Of a stretch of DNA of 64,000 nucleotides, positions 26,348 to 35,696 are shown piece after piece. The stretch's first letter is position 1; every line of letters starts with the position of its first letter. A model generated the notes under the pieces. It saw only the letters and a list, made by a program, of their open reading frames with translations. It had not been told where the DNA came from and searched no databases. Position numbers and translations under genes: made by a program. Source of the DNA: Massilia sp. NR 4-1 (lineage in GTDB: Bacteria > Pseudomonadota > Gammaproteobacteria > Burkholderiales > Burkholderiaceae_D); NCBI RefSeq assembly GCF_001191005.1, contig NZ_CP012201.1, forward strand, positions 2,976,001-3,040,000, read 5' to 3'.

Positions 26348-27688
26348 TTAGAAGCTGTCCTTGCGGGCGATGGCCGCGAAGGCGGTGAAATACTCGGGGA
26401 AAGTCTTGGCCACGCATTTCGGATCGTTGATGCGCAGCTCGGCGCCGCGGCGCACGGCGCCATCCAGCGTGGCGAGCGAGAAGCACATCGCCATGCGGTG
26501 GTCGTCATAGGTGTCGATCGCGGCGCCTTTCAGCACGGCGGGCGGCGTCACGCGCAGGTAGTCGGCGCCCTCTTCCACCGTGGCGCCCAGCTTGCGCAGC
26601 TCGGTGGCCATGGCGGCGATGCGGTCGGTTTCCTTGACGCGCCAGCTGGCGATATTGCGCAGCGTGCTGGTGCCTTCGGCGTACAGGGCCGCGACGGCGA
26701 TGGTCATGGCCGCGTCGGGAATGTGGTTGAAGTCGGCGTCGATGGCCTTCAGCGGCCCGCTGGCGCTGGACTCGATCCAGTTGTCGCCCATGGTGATAGT
26801 GGCGCCCATCTGTTCCATGGCCTGGGCGAAGCGCACATCGCCCTGGATGCTGTTGCGGCCCACGCCTTCCACCCGCACCGGGCCGCCGCCAATCGCGCCG
26901 GCCGCCATGAAATAGGAGGCCGAGGAAGCGTCGCCTTCGACGTGGATGGTGCCGGGGCTCTGGTAGCACTGGCCGGCCGGGATGTTGAAGGCTTGCCAGC
27001 CATCCTGCTCCACCTTGACGCCGAAGCGGCGCATCAGGTTCAGGGTGATCTCGATATAGGGCTTGGAAATCAGCTCGCCTTCCACCTTGATGGCCACCGG
27101 CGCGCTGCGCGCCATCAGCGGCGCGGCCATCAGCAGCGCGGTCAGGAACTGGCTGGAGACATTGCCGCGCACCGACAGCTCGCGCGTCTTGAATTCGCCG
27201 CTCAGGATGTGCAGCGGCGGGTAGCCGGGATTGCCGGTGTATTCGATGTGCGCGCCGACGGCGTTGAGCGCATCGACCAGATCGCCGATGGGGCGCTCAT
27301 GCATCCGCGGCACGCCATGCACCTTGTAATCGCCGCCGATCACGGCCAGGGCCGCCGTCAGCGGGCGGATGGCGGTGCCGGCATTGCCCATGAAGAGATC
27401 GGCCTGGCGTTTCGGGAAGCTGCCGTTGGCGCCCAGCACGCGGTGCACGGTGGCGCCGCCCTCGCCCGCCTCTTCCTGCCATTGCACGCCGAGCGAGCGC
27501 AGGGCCGCCAGCATGACCTGGGTATCGTCCGAGGCCAGCAGATCGACCACGCGGGTTTCGCCTTCGGCCAGGGCGGCCAGCAGCAGGATGCGGTTGGAAA
27601 TGCTCTTCGAACCTGGCAGGCGCACCACGCCTTGCACGCGCGGCACGGGTTTCAGGTCAAGGTGTTCGGGGTATGCGGTTTGCGTCAT
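26348..27688 (-). CDS. aroA: 5-enolpyruvylshikimate-3-phosphate synthase
   Basis: A 446-residue enzyme of the shikimate pathway that condenses shikimate 3-phosphate with PEP. The N-terminal LPGSKSISNRILLLAAL and LFMGNAGTAIRPLTAAL (the PEP-binding Gly and Arg region) are class I hallmarks. The C-terminal part includes DTYDDHRMAMCFSLA. It sits after tyrA and before cmk, an order that couples aromatic synthesis to rpsA transcription. Confidence 0.95.
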   Translation of the reverse strand: MTQTAYPEHLDLKPVPRVQGVVRLPGSKSISNRILLLAALAEGETRVVDLLASDDTQVMLAALRSLGVQWQEEAGEGGATVHRVLGANGSFPKRQADLFMGNAGTAIRPLTAALAVIGGDYKVHGVPRMHERPIGDLVDALNAVGAHIEYTGNPGYPPLHILSGEFKTRELSVRGNVSSQFLTALLMAAPLMARSAPVAIKVEGELISKPYIEITLNLMRRFGVKVEQDGWQAFNIPAGQCYQSPGTIHVEGDASSASYFMAAGAIGGGPVRVEGVGRNSIQGDVRFAQAMEQMGATITMGDNWIESSASGPLKAIDADFNHIPDAAMTIAVAALYAEGTSTLRNIASWRVKETDRIAAMATELRKLGATVEEGADYLRVTPPAVLKGAAIDTYDDHRMAMCFSLATLDGAVRRGAELRINDPKCVAKTFPEYFTAFAAIARKDSF

Positions 27689-27715
27689 GCCTTCAATCCT
27701 TCAAATCGTTGCGGT

Positions 27716-28633
27716 TCATTCGGCCAGGTCTTGCGGCTGCGGCGTTTCCGCCGCCTCGATAGCTTCGATCCACTGGCGCCGCGCGCGCTGGGCGTTGGCG
27801 TAAGTGGCTTCCAGGACCGCGCCGTCGCCGGCGGCGAGACTGGCGCGTATTTGCGTCAATTGTGCCAGATAGGCATCCAGTTCGGTCAGCAGTGCGGCCT
27901 GGTTGGCCAGGCTGATGTCGCGCCACATTTCGGGCGAGCTGCCGGCAATGCGGGTGAAGTCGCGAAAGCCGCTGGCGGCGTACTGGAACAGCAGATCGGC
28001 ATGCGGCTTGCGCGCCACGTCATCCACCAGGGCATAAGCCAATAGATGCGGCAGATGGCTGACGGCGGCGAACACCTTGTCATGCTCTTCCGGCGTCAGG
28101 GTATGGATGATGGCGCCGCAGGCGCGCCAGGCGGCGGCCACGCGTTCGACGGCGGCGGCCGGGTTGTGCGGCAGCGGCGTGAGCACGGCTTTCTTGCCCT
28201 GGTACAGATCGTCGATGGCGGCATCGGGGCCATTGGTTTCGCGGCCCGCGATCGGATGGCCAGGCACGAACCGGGCGACGCTGCCGCCCAGGGCACGCTG
28301 CGCGGCGGCCGCCACATCGCTCTTGGTGCTGCCGGCGTCGGTGATGACGGTGTCCGGCCCCAGATGCGGCAGGATGGCAGTCAGAATGCGTTCGGTCTGC
28401 GCCACGGGCGCCGCCAGCAGCACCAGGTCGGCGCCGGACAGCACGGCCGCCAGTTCGGCCGCCGAGGCATCGCTCCCGACTTCATCGATGATGCCCAGTT
28501 CCAGGGCGCGCAGCAGCGCATCCCGGGAGCGGTCCATGCCGACGATATGCCGCACGGCGCCGGCCTTTTTCAGGGCGCGCGCGAACGAGCCGCCGATCAG
28601 GCCAACACCGTAGATGACAACTTTATTCAGCAC
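27716..28633 (-). CDS. tyrA: prephenate dehydrogenase (TyrA)
   Basis: A 305-residue NAD(P)-dependent enzyme of tyrosine synthesis. The nucleotide fold begins YGVGLIGGSFARAL at residue 8. HPIAGRE and the SHLPHLLAYALVDDV helix belong to the active site of the family. There is no fused chorismate mutase domain, unlike the enterobacterial protein. The start is a GTG at 28633 that overlaps the hisC stop by 11 bases, implying coupling. Whether it prefers prephenate or arogenate cannot be told. Confidence 0.92.
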   Translation of the reverse strand: MLNKVVIYGVGLIGGSFARALKKAGAVRHIVGMDRSRDALLRALELGIIDEVGSDASAAELAAVLSGADLVLLAAPVAQTERILTAILPHLGPDTVITDAGSTKSDVAAAAQRALGGSVARFVPGHPIAGRETNGPDAAIDDLYQGKKAVLTPLPHNPAAAVERVAAAWRACGAIIHTLTPEEHDKVFAAVSHLPHLLAYALVDDVARKPHADLLFQYAASGFRDFTRIAGSSPEMWRDISLANQAALLTELDAYLAQLTQIRASLAAGDGAVLEATYANAQRARRQWIEAIEAAETPQPQDLAE

Positions 28634-29744
28634 GGGTCCCCGCTAAAGCCTTTTGCAGCGCCGCGATCAGGATGGCGTTTTCCTGCGGCAGGCCGATGGA
28701 AATGCGCAGCCACTCGGGCAGGCCGTAATTACCCACCGGACGCACGATCACACCCTGCTTCAGCAGCGCCAGGTTGACGCGCGCGCCGGCCGCCAGATCG
28801 TTGCCGACCTTGACCAGCACGAAGTTGCCGTGCGACGGCACGTACTCCAGGCCCATTTGCTGGAAGGCTTCCACGAACTGCTGGTAGCCGGCGGCGTTGT
28901 TCTGCGCGCTCTTGTCCAGGAATTCCTTGTCGTTCAGCGCGGCAATCGCCGCGGCCTGGGCCAGGGAGTTCACATTGAAGGGCTGGCGGATGCGGTTCAT
29001 CATCTCGGTGATGCCCGGCTGCGCCAGGCCGAAGCCGACGCGCAGGCCGGCCAGGCCGTAGGCTTTGGAGAAGGTGCGCGACACCAGCAGGTTGGGGTAT
29101 TGCTTGACCCAGGCCGCCGATTCGTACTGGTCTTCCTTGGACAGGAATTCGTTGTAGGCCTCGTCCAGCACCACCACCACGTGCGACGGCACTTTTTTCA
29201 GGAAGGCTTCGATCTCGGCGCCCTTGACGAAGGTGCCGGTCGGATTGTTCGGATTGGCGATGAAGACCAGGCGGGTATCGTCCTGGATGGCGGCGCCCAT
29301 GGCGTCCAGATCGTGGCCGTGGGCCTTGGCCGGCACGGCGATGTGGCGCGCGCCGACGCCCTGAGTGGCCAGCGCGTACACGGCGAAGGAATACTGCGAA
29401 TAGACGATGGACTGGCCGGCTTCCACGAAGGCGTGGGCGGCGATTTCCAGGATGTCGTTGGAACCGTTGCCGAGCGTGATCCACTCCATCGGCACGTCAT
29501 AGCGCTTGGACAGCGCCACTTTCAGCTCGTAGCCGTTGGCGTCGGGATAGCGGCCCAGTTCAGCGGCGGCTTGCGCCATGGCCTGCTTGGCCGATTCCGG
29601 CACGCCGAAAGGATTTTCATTGGACGCCAGTTTGACGATGTTGGCCTCGTCGAGGCCGAACTCGCGCGCCACTTCGGAGATCGGTTTGCCGGCTTGATAG
29701 GGGGCGATGGCGCGAACGTAGTCAGGACCGAATTGCTTGGACAT
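28623..29744 (-). CDS. hisC: histidinol-phosphate / aromatic aminotransferase (HisC)
   Basis: A 373-residue class I/II PLP aminotransferase. The PLP lysine is Lys227 in SRTFSKAYGLAGLRVGF, and IANPNNPTGT (163-172) binds the cofactor ring. In this operon position (pheA-hisC-tyrA) it is normally the second HisC copy and probably serves phenylalanine and tyrosine as well as histidine synthesis; this is inference from context. It overlaps tyrA by 11 bases. Confidence 0.92.
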   Translation of the reverse strand: MSKQFGPDYVRAIAPYQAGKPISEVAREFGLDEANIVKLASNENPFGVPESAKQAMAQAAAELGRYPDANGYELKVALSKRYDVPMEWITLGNGSNDILEIAAHAFVEAGQSIVYSQYSFAVYALATQGVGARHIAVPAKAHGHDLDAMGAAIQDDTRLVFIANPNNPTGTFVKGAEIEAFLKKVPSHVVVVLDEAYNEFLSKEDQYESAAWVKQYPNLLVSRTFSKAYGLAGLRVGFGLAQPGITEMMNRIRQPFNVNSLAQAAAIAALNDKEFLDKSAQNNAAGYQQFVEAFQQMGLEYVPSHGNFVLVKVGNDLAAGARVNLALLKQGVIVRPVGNYGLPEWLRISIGLPQENAILIAALQKALAGTRAE

Positions 29745-29762
29745 AGATATTTTCTCTTAAAG

Positions 29763-30836
29763 TCAGTTGAGGCTGGTCGGGTAGGAACCCAGCACTTTGA
29801 AGAAGGCAGCGTTGTCCTTGAGTTCAGCCAACGCCTTGCTCACGGACGGGTTATGTACGTGGCCTTCAATATCGACGTAAAAATAATACTCCCAGGTGCC
29901 CATGCGCGCGGGACGCGATTCGAAACGCGTCATCGACACGCCATGCTTCGCCAGGTGGGCCAGCAGCTGGTACACCGCGCCTGCCTTGTTCGGGACGGCC
30001 AGCACGATCGAGGTCTGGTCTTTCCCGGACGGGTTGGTCTGCAGATGGCCGACCACGGCGAAGCGGGTGCGGTTGTGCGGGTCGTCCTGGATATGGCCCT
30101 TGACCACGCCCAGCTTGTACTGCGTGCCTGCCAGTTCGCTGGCGATGGCGGCAATCGACCCGTCTTCGCCCGCCATGCGCGCCGCCTCGGCATTCGAGGC
30201 GACGGCGCGGCGTTCGATATTCGGATAATTCAGGTTGAGCCAGACCTGGCACTGGGCCAGGGCCTGGGAATGGGCGCAGATCACTTTCACGCCATCCATG
30301 CTGCCGGTGCGCGTCATCAGGCTGTGGTGGACGGCGATCGCCACCTCGCCGCTGATGGTCAGGCTGGTTTGCAGCATCAGGTCGAGCGTGCGGTTGATCG
30401 CGCCTTCGGAGGAGTTCTCCACCGGCACCACGCCGAAATCGGCGGTGCCGGCCTCGGTGGCGCGGAACACCTCGTCGATGGAGGCGCAAGGCAGGCCTTC
30501 GACCGCGGTGCCGAACTGCTGGTACACGGCCTGTTCGCTGAAGGTGCCGGCCGGGCCGAGATAGGCCACGGTGACGCGCTTTTCCAGCGCGCGGCAGGCC
30601 GACATGATCTCGCGGAAAATGGTCTGCACTTCGATATTGCCCATGGGGCCGGGGTTGCGTTCGGCCACGCCGCGCAGCACCTGGGCTTCGCGTTCGGGAC
30701 GGAACACCGGCGCCATGGTCTCGGCCTTCACATGGCCGACTTCCTGCGCCACCAGGGCACGCTGGTTCAGCAGTTCGAGGATTTGCGCATCGATGGCATC
30801 GATCTTCTCGCGCAAGGGTTTTAATTTGTCTGTCAT
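29763..30836 (-). CDS. pheA: bifunctional chorismate mutase / prephenate dehydratase (P-protein)
   Basis: A 357-residue enzyme taking chorismate to phenylpyruvate. Residues 1-90 are an AroQ chorismate mutase (LKPLREKIDAIDAQILELLNQRALVAQEVG). About 95-270 are prephenate dehydratase, with YLGPAGTFSEQA and the catalytic NRTRFAVVG. About 280-357 are an ACT domain for feedback by phenylalanine (SRPARMGTWEYYFYVDIEGH, with the typical ESRP-like segment). It lies between serC and hisC. Confidence 0.95.
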   Translation of the reverse strand: MTDKLKPLREKIDAIDAQILELLNQRALVAQEVGHVKAETMAPVFRPEREAQVLRGVAERNPGPMGNIEVQTIFREIMSACRALEKRVTVAYLGPAGTFSEQAVYQQFGTAVEGLPCASIDEVFRATEAGTADFGVVPVENSSEGAINRTLDLMLQTSLTISGEVAIAVHHSLMTRTGSMDGVKVICAHSQALAQCQVWLNLNYPNIERRAVASNAEAARMAGEDGSIAAIASELAGTQYKLGVVKGHIQDDPHNRTRFAVVGHLQTNPSGKDQTSIVLAVPNKAGAVYQLLAHLAKHGVSMTRFESRPARMGTWEYYFYVDIEGHVHNPSVSKALAELKDNAAFFKVLGSYPTSLN

Positions 30837-30884
30837 GGTCTGAATGCTAGGGTTTGGACTGCGGGCGCGGCGCCCATGGACGCT

Positions 30885-31973
30885 TCAGCGGCCCGCAAAC
30901 TCGTTCAGATAATCGACCAGCGCTTGTACGCCCTCGATCGGCATCGCGTTGTAAATCGATGCCCGCATGCCGCCGACGGACTTGTGGCCCTTCAGTTGCA
31001 ATAGGCCGCGCGCCTTGGCGCCGGCCAGGAATGCTTCGTTCTGAGATTCGTCGCGCAGGTAGAACGGCACGTTCATGCGCGAGCGGTATTCCTTTGCCAC
31101 CCGATTCCGGTAGAAATCGTCGGCGTCCAGCGCCGCGTACAGCAGCGCCGCTTTCTGCATATTACGCTGTTCCATGGCCGCCACGCCACCCTGCTTTTTC
31201 AGCCACTGGAAAACCAGGCCGGCGATATAGATGCCGTAGGTGGGCGGCGTGTTGTACATGGAGTCGTTCTCGGCCACATTCTTCCAGTCGAAAGCCGAGG
31301 GGCAGAAGGGCAAGGCCTTGCCGACCAGGTCATCGCGCACGATGGCGACGGTGACGCCGGCCGGACCGATATTTTTTTGCGCGCCGCCGAAGATCACGCC
31401 GTACTTGCTGACGTCGACGGGACGCGACAGGATGTGCGAGGACATATCGGCCACGATGGGCGTCGCGCCCTGCGCCGTCGGCACGAAGTTGAACTCGACG
31501 CCGTCGATGGTTTCATTGGTGCAGACGTGCAGGTAGGCGGCGTCCGGGGTGAGCTGCCACTCCGACTGCGGCGGCACGTGGGTGTAACCGTCCGCCTTGG
31601 CGGAAGCGGCCACGTTCACCTTGGCGTAGCGACCCGCTTCCTGGATCGACTTGCTGGACCAGGAACCGGTCTGGATGAAATCGATGGTGGCGTCCGGGCC
31701 TGTATGGCCCAGCATATTCATCGGGATCACGGCGTTCTGCGACAGGCCGCCGCCCTGCATGAACAGGATGCGGTAGTTGTCCGGCACGGCCAGCAGGTCG
31801 CGCAGGTCGCGCTCGGCGGCGCGGTAGATCGCAATGAATTCCGGGCCGCGGTGGCTCATCTCCATGACGGACATTCCGCTGCCATGCCAGTCCAGCATTT
31901 CAGCGGCGGCCTGCGCCAGCACTTCCTTCGGCAGCACGGCCGGGCCGGCGGAGAAATTGTAGATGTTCGTCAC
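30885..31973 (-). CDS. serC: phosphoserine aminotransferase
   Basis: A 362-residue PLP enzyme making phosphoserine, and also used in pyridoxine synthesis. The PLP lysine is Lys200 in GVIFGGAQKNIGPAGVT, and the N-terminus IYNFSAGPAVLP is diagnostic. The start is GTG at 31973 with AAGGAG nine bases upstream. It heads the aromatic block after the DUF2059 gene. Confidence 0.95.
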   Translation of the reverse strand: MTNIYNFSAGPAVLPKEVLAQAAAEMLDWHGSGMSVMEMSHRGPEFIAIYRAAERDLRDLLAVPDNYRILFMQGGGLSQNAVIPMNMLGHTGPDATIDFIQTGSWSSKSIQEAGRYAKVNVAASAKADGYTHVPPQSEWQLTPDAAYLHVCTNETIDGVEFNFVPTAQGATPIVADMSSHILSRPVDVSKYGVIFGGAQKNIGPAGVTVAIVRDDLVGKALPFCPSAFDWKNVAENDSMYNTPPTYGIYIAGLVFQWLKKQGGVAAMEQRNMQKAALLYAALDADDFYRNRVAKEYRSRMNVPFYLRDESQNEAFLAGAKARGLLQLKGHKSVGGMRASIYNAMPIEGVQALVDYLNEFAGR

Positions 31974-31985
31974 GGCGCAAGCTCC

Positions 31986-32534
31986 TTACTTTTTCATCGA
32001 TTGCATGATCTTCTGGACATGCGGCGCGATCACCCGCTGGCCCATCTCCATCGCTTCGCCCATCAGCTGCGGCATCACCTGCAGGGTTTTCTTGCCCACG
32101 GGCGTACGGTAGAAGGCGGCGATCTGGCGCATTTCGTCGGCCGTGTAGTAGCGCGTATAGATCGGCGTCGTGGCGGCGATGATATCGTCCATCAGGCCCG
32201 GGCTGGCCACGACCTGCTGCATGGCGGCGACCATCTGCGGCAGTTCCTGTTCCATGCGCGCCAGCGCGGCCTTCCGGCCCGCTTCGTCCAGGTTCGGGTT
32301 GTGGCGTATGGCCTGCTCGACGTTCTCACGCATCATCGCGGGCAGCGCATATCCCATCTGCTGCAGGGAAGCCGCCATGACGGCGCGGTAGTTCATCACC
32401 TCCAGCAGTTCATTGACGGCCGCCGCCTGATCGGCCGACAGGGCCGCGCCCGGTGCGGCGGCGCTTTGCGCCAAGGCGGGCTGGCCGGCGGCAAAGGCGA
32501 GGGACACCAGCAGGCCTGCAACGATTTTCTTCAT
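31986..32534 (-). CDS. secreted DUF2059-domain protein
   Basis: A 182-residue protein beginning MKKIVAGLLVSLAFAAGQPALAQ, a Sec signal peptide. The mature part is all-helical and contains the DUF2059 pattern EMRQIAAFYRTPVGKKTLQVMPQLM near the C-terminus. The function of DUF2059 is not established. It lies between gyrA and serC, where many Burkholderiales keep it. An upstream GTG start would destroy the signal peptide, so 32534 is used. Confidence 0.82.
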   Translation of the reverse strand: MKKIVAGLLVSLAFAAGQPALAQSAAAPGAALSADQAAAVNELLEVMNYRAVMAASLQQMGYALPAMMRENVEQAIRHNPNLDEAGRKAALARMEQELPQMVAAMQQVVASPGLMDDIIAATTPIYTRYYTADEMRQIAAFYRTPVGKKTLQVMPQLMGEAMEMGQRVIAPHVQKIMQSMKK

Positions 32535-32568
32535 AAGCTTATGCGTTTTATAACGGGTTAAAAACACT

Positions 32569-32603
32569 GCGGGCCCGATCCGAGATGCTCAGACCGGGCC
32601 CGC
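32569..32603 (-). terminator. gyrA terminator hairpin
   Basis: GCGGGCCCG (32569-32577) and CGGGCCCGC (32595-32603) form a perfect 9-bp stem 13 bases after the gyrA stop. On the minus strand it is followed by AGTGTTTTTAA. The loop is long (17 bases) but the form is that of a terminator. Confidence 0.7.
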
Positions 32604-32615
32604 CTTGCTGCCGTC

Positions 32616-35255
32616 TTACTCAGCCGGCGCTTCCGGTGCGGCGCCGCCATCGGCTTCGCCGCCCTCCTCCACCTCATCGGCATCCGCCTCCACGATACGC
32701 TGCAGACCGGACAGCTTGGTGCCGTCCTCCACCGCGATCAGGGTCACGCCCTGGGTGGCGCGGCCCATCTCGCGGATCTCGGCCACGCGGGTGCGGATCA
32801 AGACGCCACCGGTGGTGATCAGCATGATCTCGTCGCTGGAGTCGACCAGGGTCGCCGCCACCACCTTGCCGTTACGCTCGCTGGTCTGGATGGCGATCAT
32901 GCCCTTGGTGCCGCGGCCGTGGCGGGTGTACTCGGTGATCGGCGTGCGTTTGCCGAAGCCGTTTTCCGTCGCGGTCAGCACCGACTGCTGCTCGTTCTCG
33001 GCGACCAGCAGGGCGATCACGTTCTGGCCTTCTTCCAGGTTCATGCCGCGCACGCCGCGCGCCTGGCGGCCCATCGGACGCACATCGTTCTCGTCGAAGC
33101 GCACCGCTTTGCCGGAGTCCGAGAACAGCATCACATCGTGGGCGCCATCGGTCAGCGCGGCGCCGATCAGGAAGTCGCCCTCGTCCAGGTCGACGGCAAT
33201 GATGCCGGCCTTGCGCGGGTTGCTGAAATCTTTCAGCGGCGTCTTCTTCACGGTGCCCAGGCTGGTGGCCATGAACACGTAGTGGTCTTCCGGGAAGGTG
33301 CGGTTTTCGCCCGACAGCGGCAGCACCACGGTGATCTTCTCGTTGTCCTGCAGCGGGAACATATTGACGATCGGCTTGCCGCGCGAGGTGCGCGAGCCTT
33401 GCGGCACTTCCCACACCTTGAGCCAGTACAGGCGGCCGCGGTTGGAGAAGCACAGGATGTAATCGTGCGTGTTGGCGATGAAGAGCTGGTCGATCCAGTC
33501 CTCGTCCTTGGTCGCCATGGCCTGCTTGCCGCGCCCGCCGCGCTTCTGGGCGCGGTATTCGGAGATCGGCTGCGCCTTCATATACCCCATATGCGACAGC
33601 GTCACGACCATGTCCTGCGGCGTGATCAGGTCTTCCGTTTCCAGGTCGGTGGCGTTGTGCTCGATGGTCGAGCGGCGCGCGTCCTTCTCGCCGTATTCCA
33701 GCATGGAAGCGTTCAGCTCATCGACGATGATGGCGGTCACGCGGGCCGGTTTGGCCAGGATGTCGAGCAGGTCGGCGATCTGCGCCATCACGTCCTTGTA
33801 CTCGTTGACGATCTTGTCCTGCTCCAGACCGGTCAGGCGCTGCAGACGCATCTGCAGGATTTCCTGCGCCTGCTCGTCGGACAGCTTGTACAGGCCATCG
33901 GCCTGCATGCCGTAGTGCTTCGGCAGGTGCTCGGGACGGAAGGCTTCAATGCCCGCCTGGCCTTCTTCGCCGGTACGGGCCAGCATTTCGCGCACCAGGG
34001 AGGAATCCCAGGCGCGCTGCATCAGTTCCGCCTTGGCGATCGGCGGCGTCGGCGCGGCCTTGATGATGGCGATGAAGTCGTCGATATTCGCCAGCGCCAC
34101 CGCCAGGCCTTCCAGCATGTGGCCGCGTTCGCGCGCCTTGCGCAGTTCGAACACGGTGCGGCGCGTGACCACTTCGCGGCGGTGCGACAGGAAGCACTGC
34201 AGCATTTCCTTCAGGTTCAGCAGCTTGGGCTGGCCATCGACCAGGGCCACCATATTCATGCCGAAGGTGTCCTGCAACTGGGTCTGCTTGTACAAGTTGT
34301 TGAGCACCACTTCCGGCACTTCGCCGCGTTTCAGCTCGATCACCACGCGCATGCCCGATTTGTCGGACTCGTCGCGGATGTCGGAAATGCCTTCGAGCTT
34401 CTTGTCGCGCACGTTCTCGGCGATGCGCTCGAGCAGGGACTTCTTGTTGACCTGGTAAGGCAGCTCGTCAACGATGATGGCGGTGCGGCCGCCTTCCTTG
34501 CCGAATTCCTCGAAGTGGGTCCTGGCGCGCATCACCACGCGGCCGCGGCCGGTGCGGTAGCCGTCGCGCACGCCGGACACGCCATAGATGATGCCGGCGG
34601 TCGGGAAGTCCGGCGCCGGGATCAGTTCGATCAGCTCATCGATCGAGCAATCCGGGTTGGCCAGCACGTGCAGGGCGCCCTTGATCACTTCCGACAGATT
34701 GTGCGGCGGAATATTGGTCGCCATGCCGACCGCGATGCCGGAGGAACCGTTGATCAGCAGATTGGGCAGGCGGGTCGGCAGAACCGTCGGTTCCTTTTCC
34801 TTGCCGTCATAGTTGGGGGCGTAGTCGACCGTATCCTTGTCGATATCGGCCAGCAATTCGCTGGAAATCTTGTCCAGGCGGCATTCGGTATAACGCATGG
34901 CCGCCGCGTTGTCGCCGTCCACCGAACCGAAGTTGCCCTGGCCGTCGACCAGGGTGTAGCGCAGGGAGAAGTCCTGGGCCATGCGCACCAGCGTGTCATA
35001 GATCGAGGCGTCGCCGTGCGGGTGGTATTTACCCATGACTTCACCGACCACGCGCGCGCACTTCACGTAAGGCCGGTTCCACACATTATTCAGTTCATGC
35101 ATGCCGTACAGCACGCGGCGGTGCACCGGCTTCAGGCCGTCCCGCACGTCCGGCAAGGCGCGGCCCACGATCACGCTCATGGCGTAATCGAGGTAGCTCT
35201 TGCGCATCTCTTCTTCGAGGGAAATGGGGATTGTTTCTTTTGCGAATTGATCCAT
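32616..35255 (-). CDS. gyrA: DNA gyrase subunit A
   Basis: An 879-residue subunit that cuts and rejoins DNA in gyrase. The active tyrosine is Tyr122 (AMRYTECRL). The six-bladed C-terminal wrapping domain is present, with the GyrA-box-like motif QARGVRG (about residue 735), which supports gyrase and not topoisomerase IV. The quinolone region reads HPHGDASIYDT, so residue 83 is Ala and 84 is Ser, where E. coli has Ser-Ala. The protein ends in an acidic Glu/Ala tail. Confidence 0.97.
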   Translation of the reverse strand: MDQFAKETIPISLEEEMRKSYLDYAMSVIVGRALPDVRDGLKPVHRRVLYGMHELNNVWNRPYVKCARVVGEVMGKYHPHGDASIYDTLVRMAQDFSLRYTLVDGQGNFGSVDGDNAAAMRYTECRLDKISSELLADIDKDTVDYAPNYDGKEKEPTVLPTRLPNLLINGSSGIAVGMATNIPPHNLSEVIKGALHVLANPDCSIDELIELIPAPDFPTAGIIYGVSGVRDGYRTGRGRVVMRARTHFEEFGKEGGRTAIIVDELPYQVNKKSLLERIAENVRDKKLEGISDIRDESDKSGMRVVIELKRGEVPEVVLNNLYKQTQLQDTFGMNMVALVDGQPKLLNLKEMLQCFLSHRREVVTRRTVFELRKARERGHMLEGLAVALANIDDFIAIIKAAPTPPIAKAELMQRAWDSSLVREMLARTGEEGQAGIEAFRPEHLPKHYGMQADGLYKLSDEQAQEILQMRLQRLTGLEQDKIVNEYKDVMAQIADLLDILAKPARVTAIIVDELNASMLEYGEKDARRSTIEHNATDLETEDLITPQDMVVTLSHMGYMKAQPISEYRAQKRGGRGKQAMATKDEDWIDQLFIANTHDYILCFSNRGRLYWLKVWEVPQGSRTSRGKPIVNMFPLQDNEKITVVLPLSGENRTFPEDHYVFMATSLGTVKKTPLKDFSNPRKAGIIAVDLDEGDFLIGAALTDGAHDVMLFSDSGKAVRFDENDVRPMGRQARGVRGMNLEEGQNVIALLVAENEQQSVLTATENGFGKRTPITEYTRHGRGTKGMIAIQTSERNGKVVAATLVDSSDEIMLITTGGVLIRTRVAEIREMGRATQGVTLIAVEDGTKLSGLQRIVEADADEVEEGGEADGGAAPEAPAE

Positions 35256-35696
35256 TGGCGGGTCGATCTTCTGTGACGTTGGTTTAGCTTGCCTGTGCCG
35301 TGCGCAGCAGCTGGCAGACAGGACAAGCCTACGATTTTAGCATGGCGCTCCTGTCCCCAGCGCAATTCCGGCCCGGCCCCGCGCCCAGCCACGTTTGGCG
35401 CGTGTTGCGCGATGTCATGGCGGGGACATATTTACCAATTATCATCGTCGCCAGCCCGTTGCACGAAAACAACATTTTGGTCGAACGCGCCCCGGCTTCT
35501 GATTTCTCCAGAAATGTAGGATTTTCCCGGCTGTGGCAAAATGGACGAGAAGTTAATTGCATGTTTCGCAATCGGGAGGCTGGCGCGACGGGTGGGATTT
35601 AGTGTAGCTGGGGCAGCCATGGTAGTATTCGCCCCAGGCAACAAATACGTCGCGCAGTTTTTCTGCGGATATCACCCCCGAAAGGAAAGAAAAAAT
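35256..35696. other. gyrA-ompA divergent intergenic region
   Basis: No gene is supported in this 440-base gap. It must hold the gyrA promoter (minus) and the ompA promoter (plus). The right part is AT-richer. A frame runs into ompA from 35541 without a stop, but it lacks a ribosome site and a signal peptide, so I do not extend ompA into it. No single promoter stood out. Confidence 0.5.

Noticed and set aside
28653..30824. Plus-strand frame of 723 codons over hisC and pheA
   Set aside because: Shadow of two well-identified enzymes on the minus strand.
35541..35696. Extension of OmpA to an upstream start
   Set aside because: It would put about 52 residues before a clear signal peptide, and AAAGGAAAG lies directly before ATG 35697.
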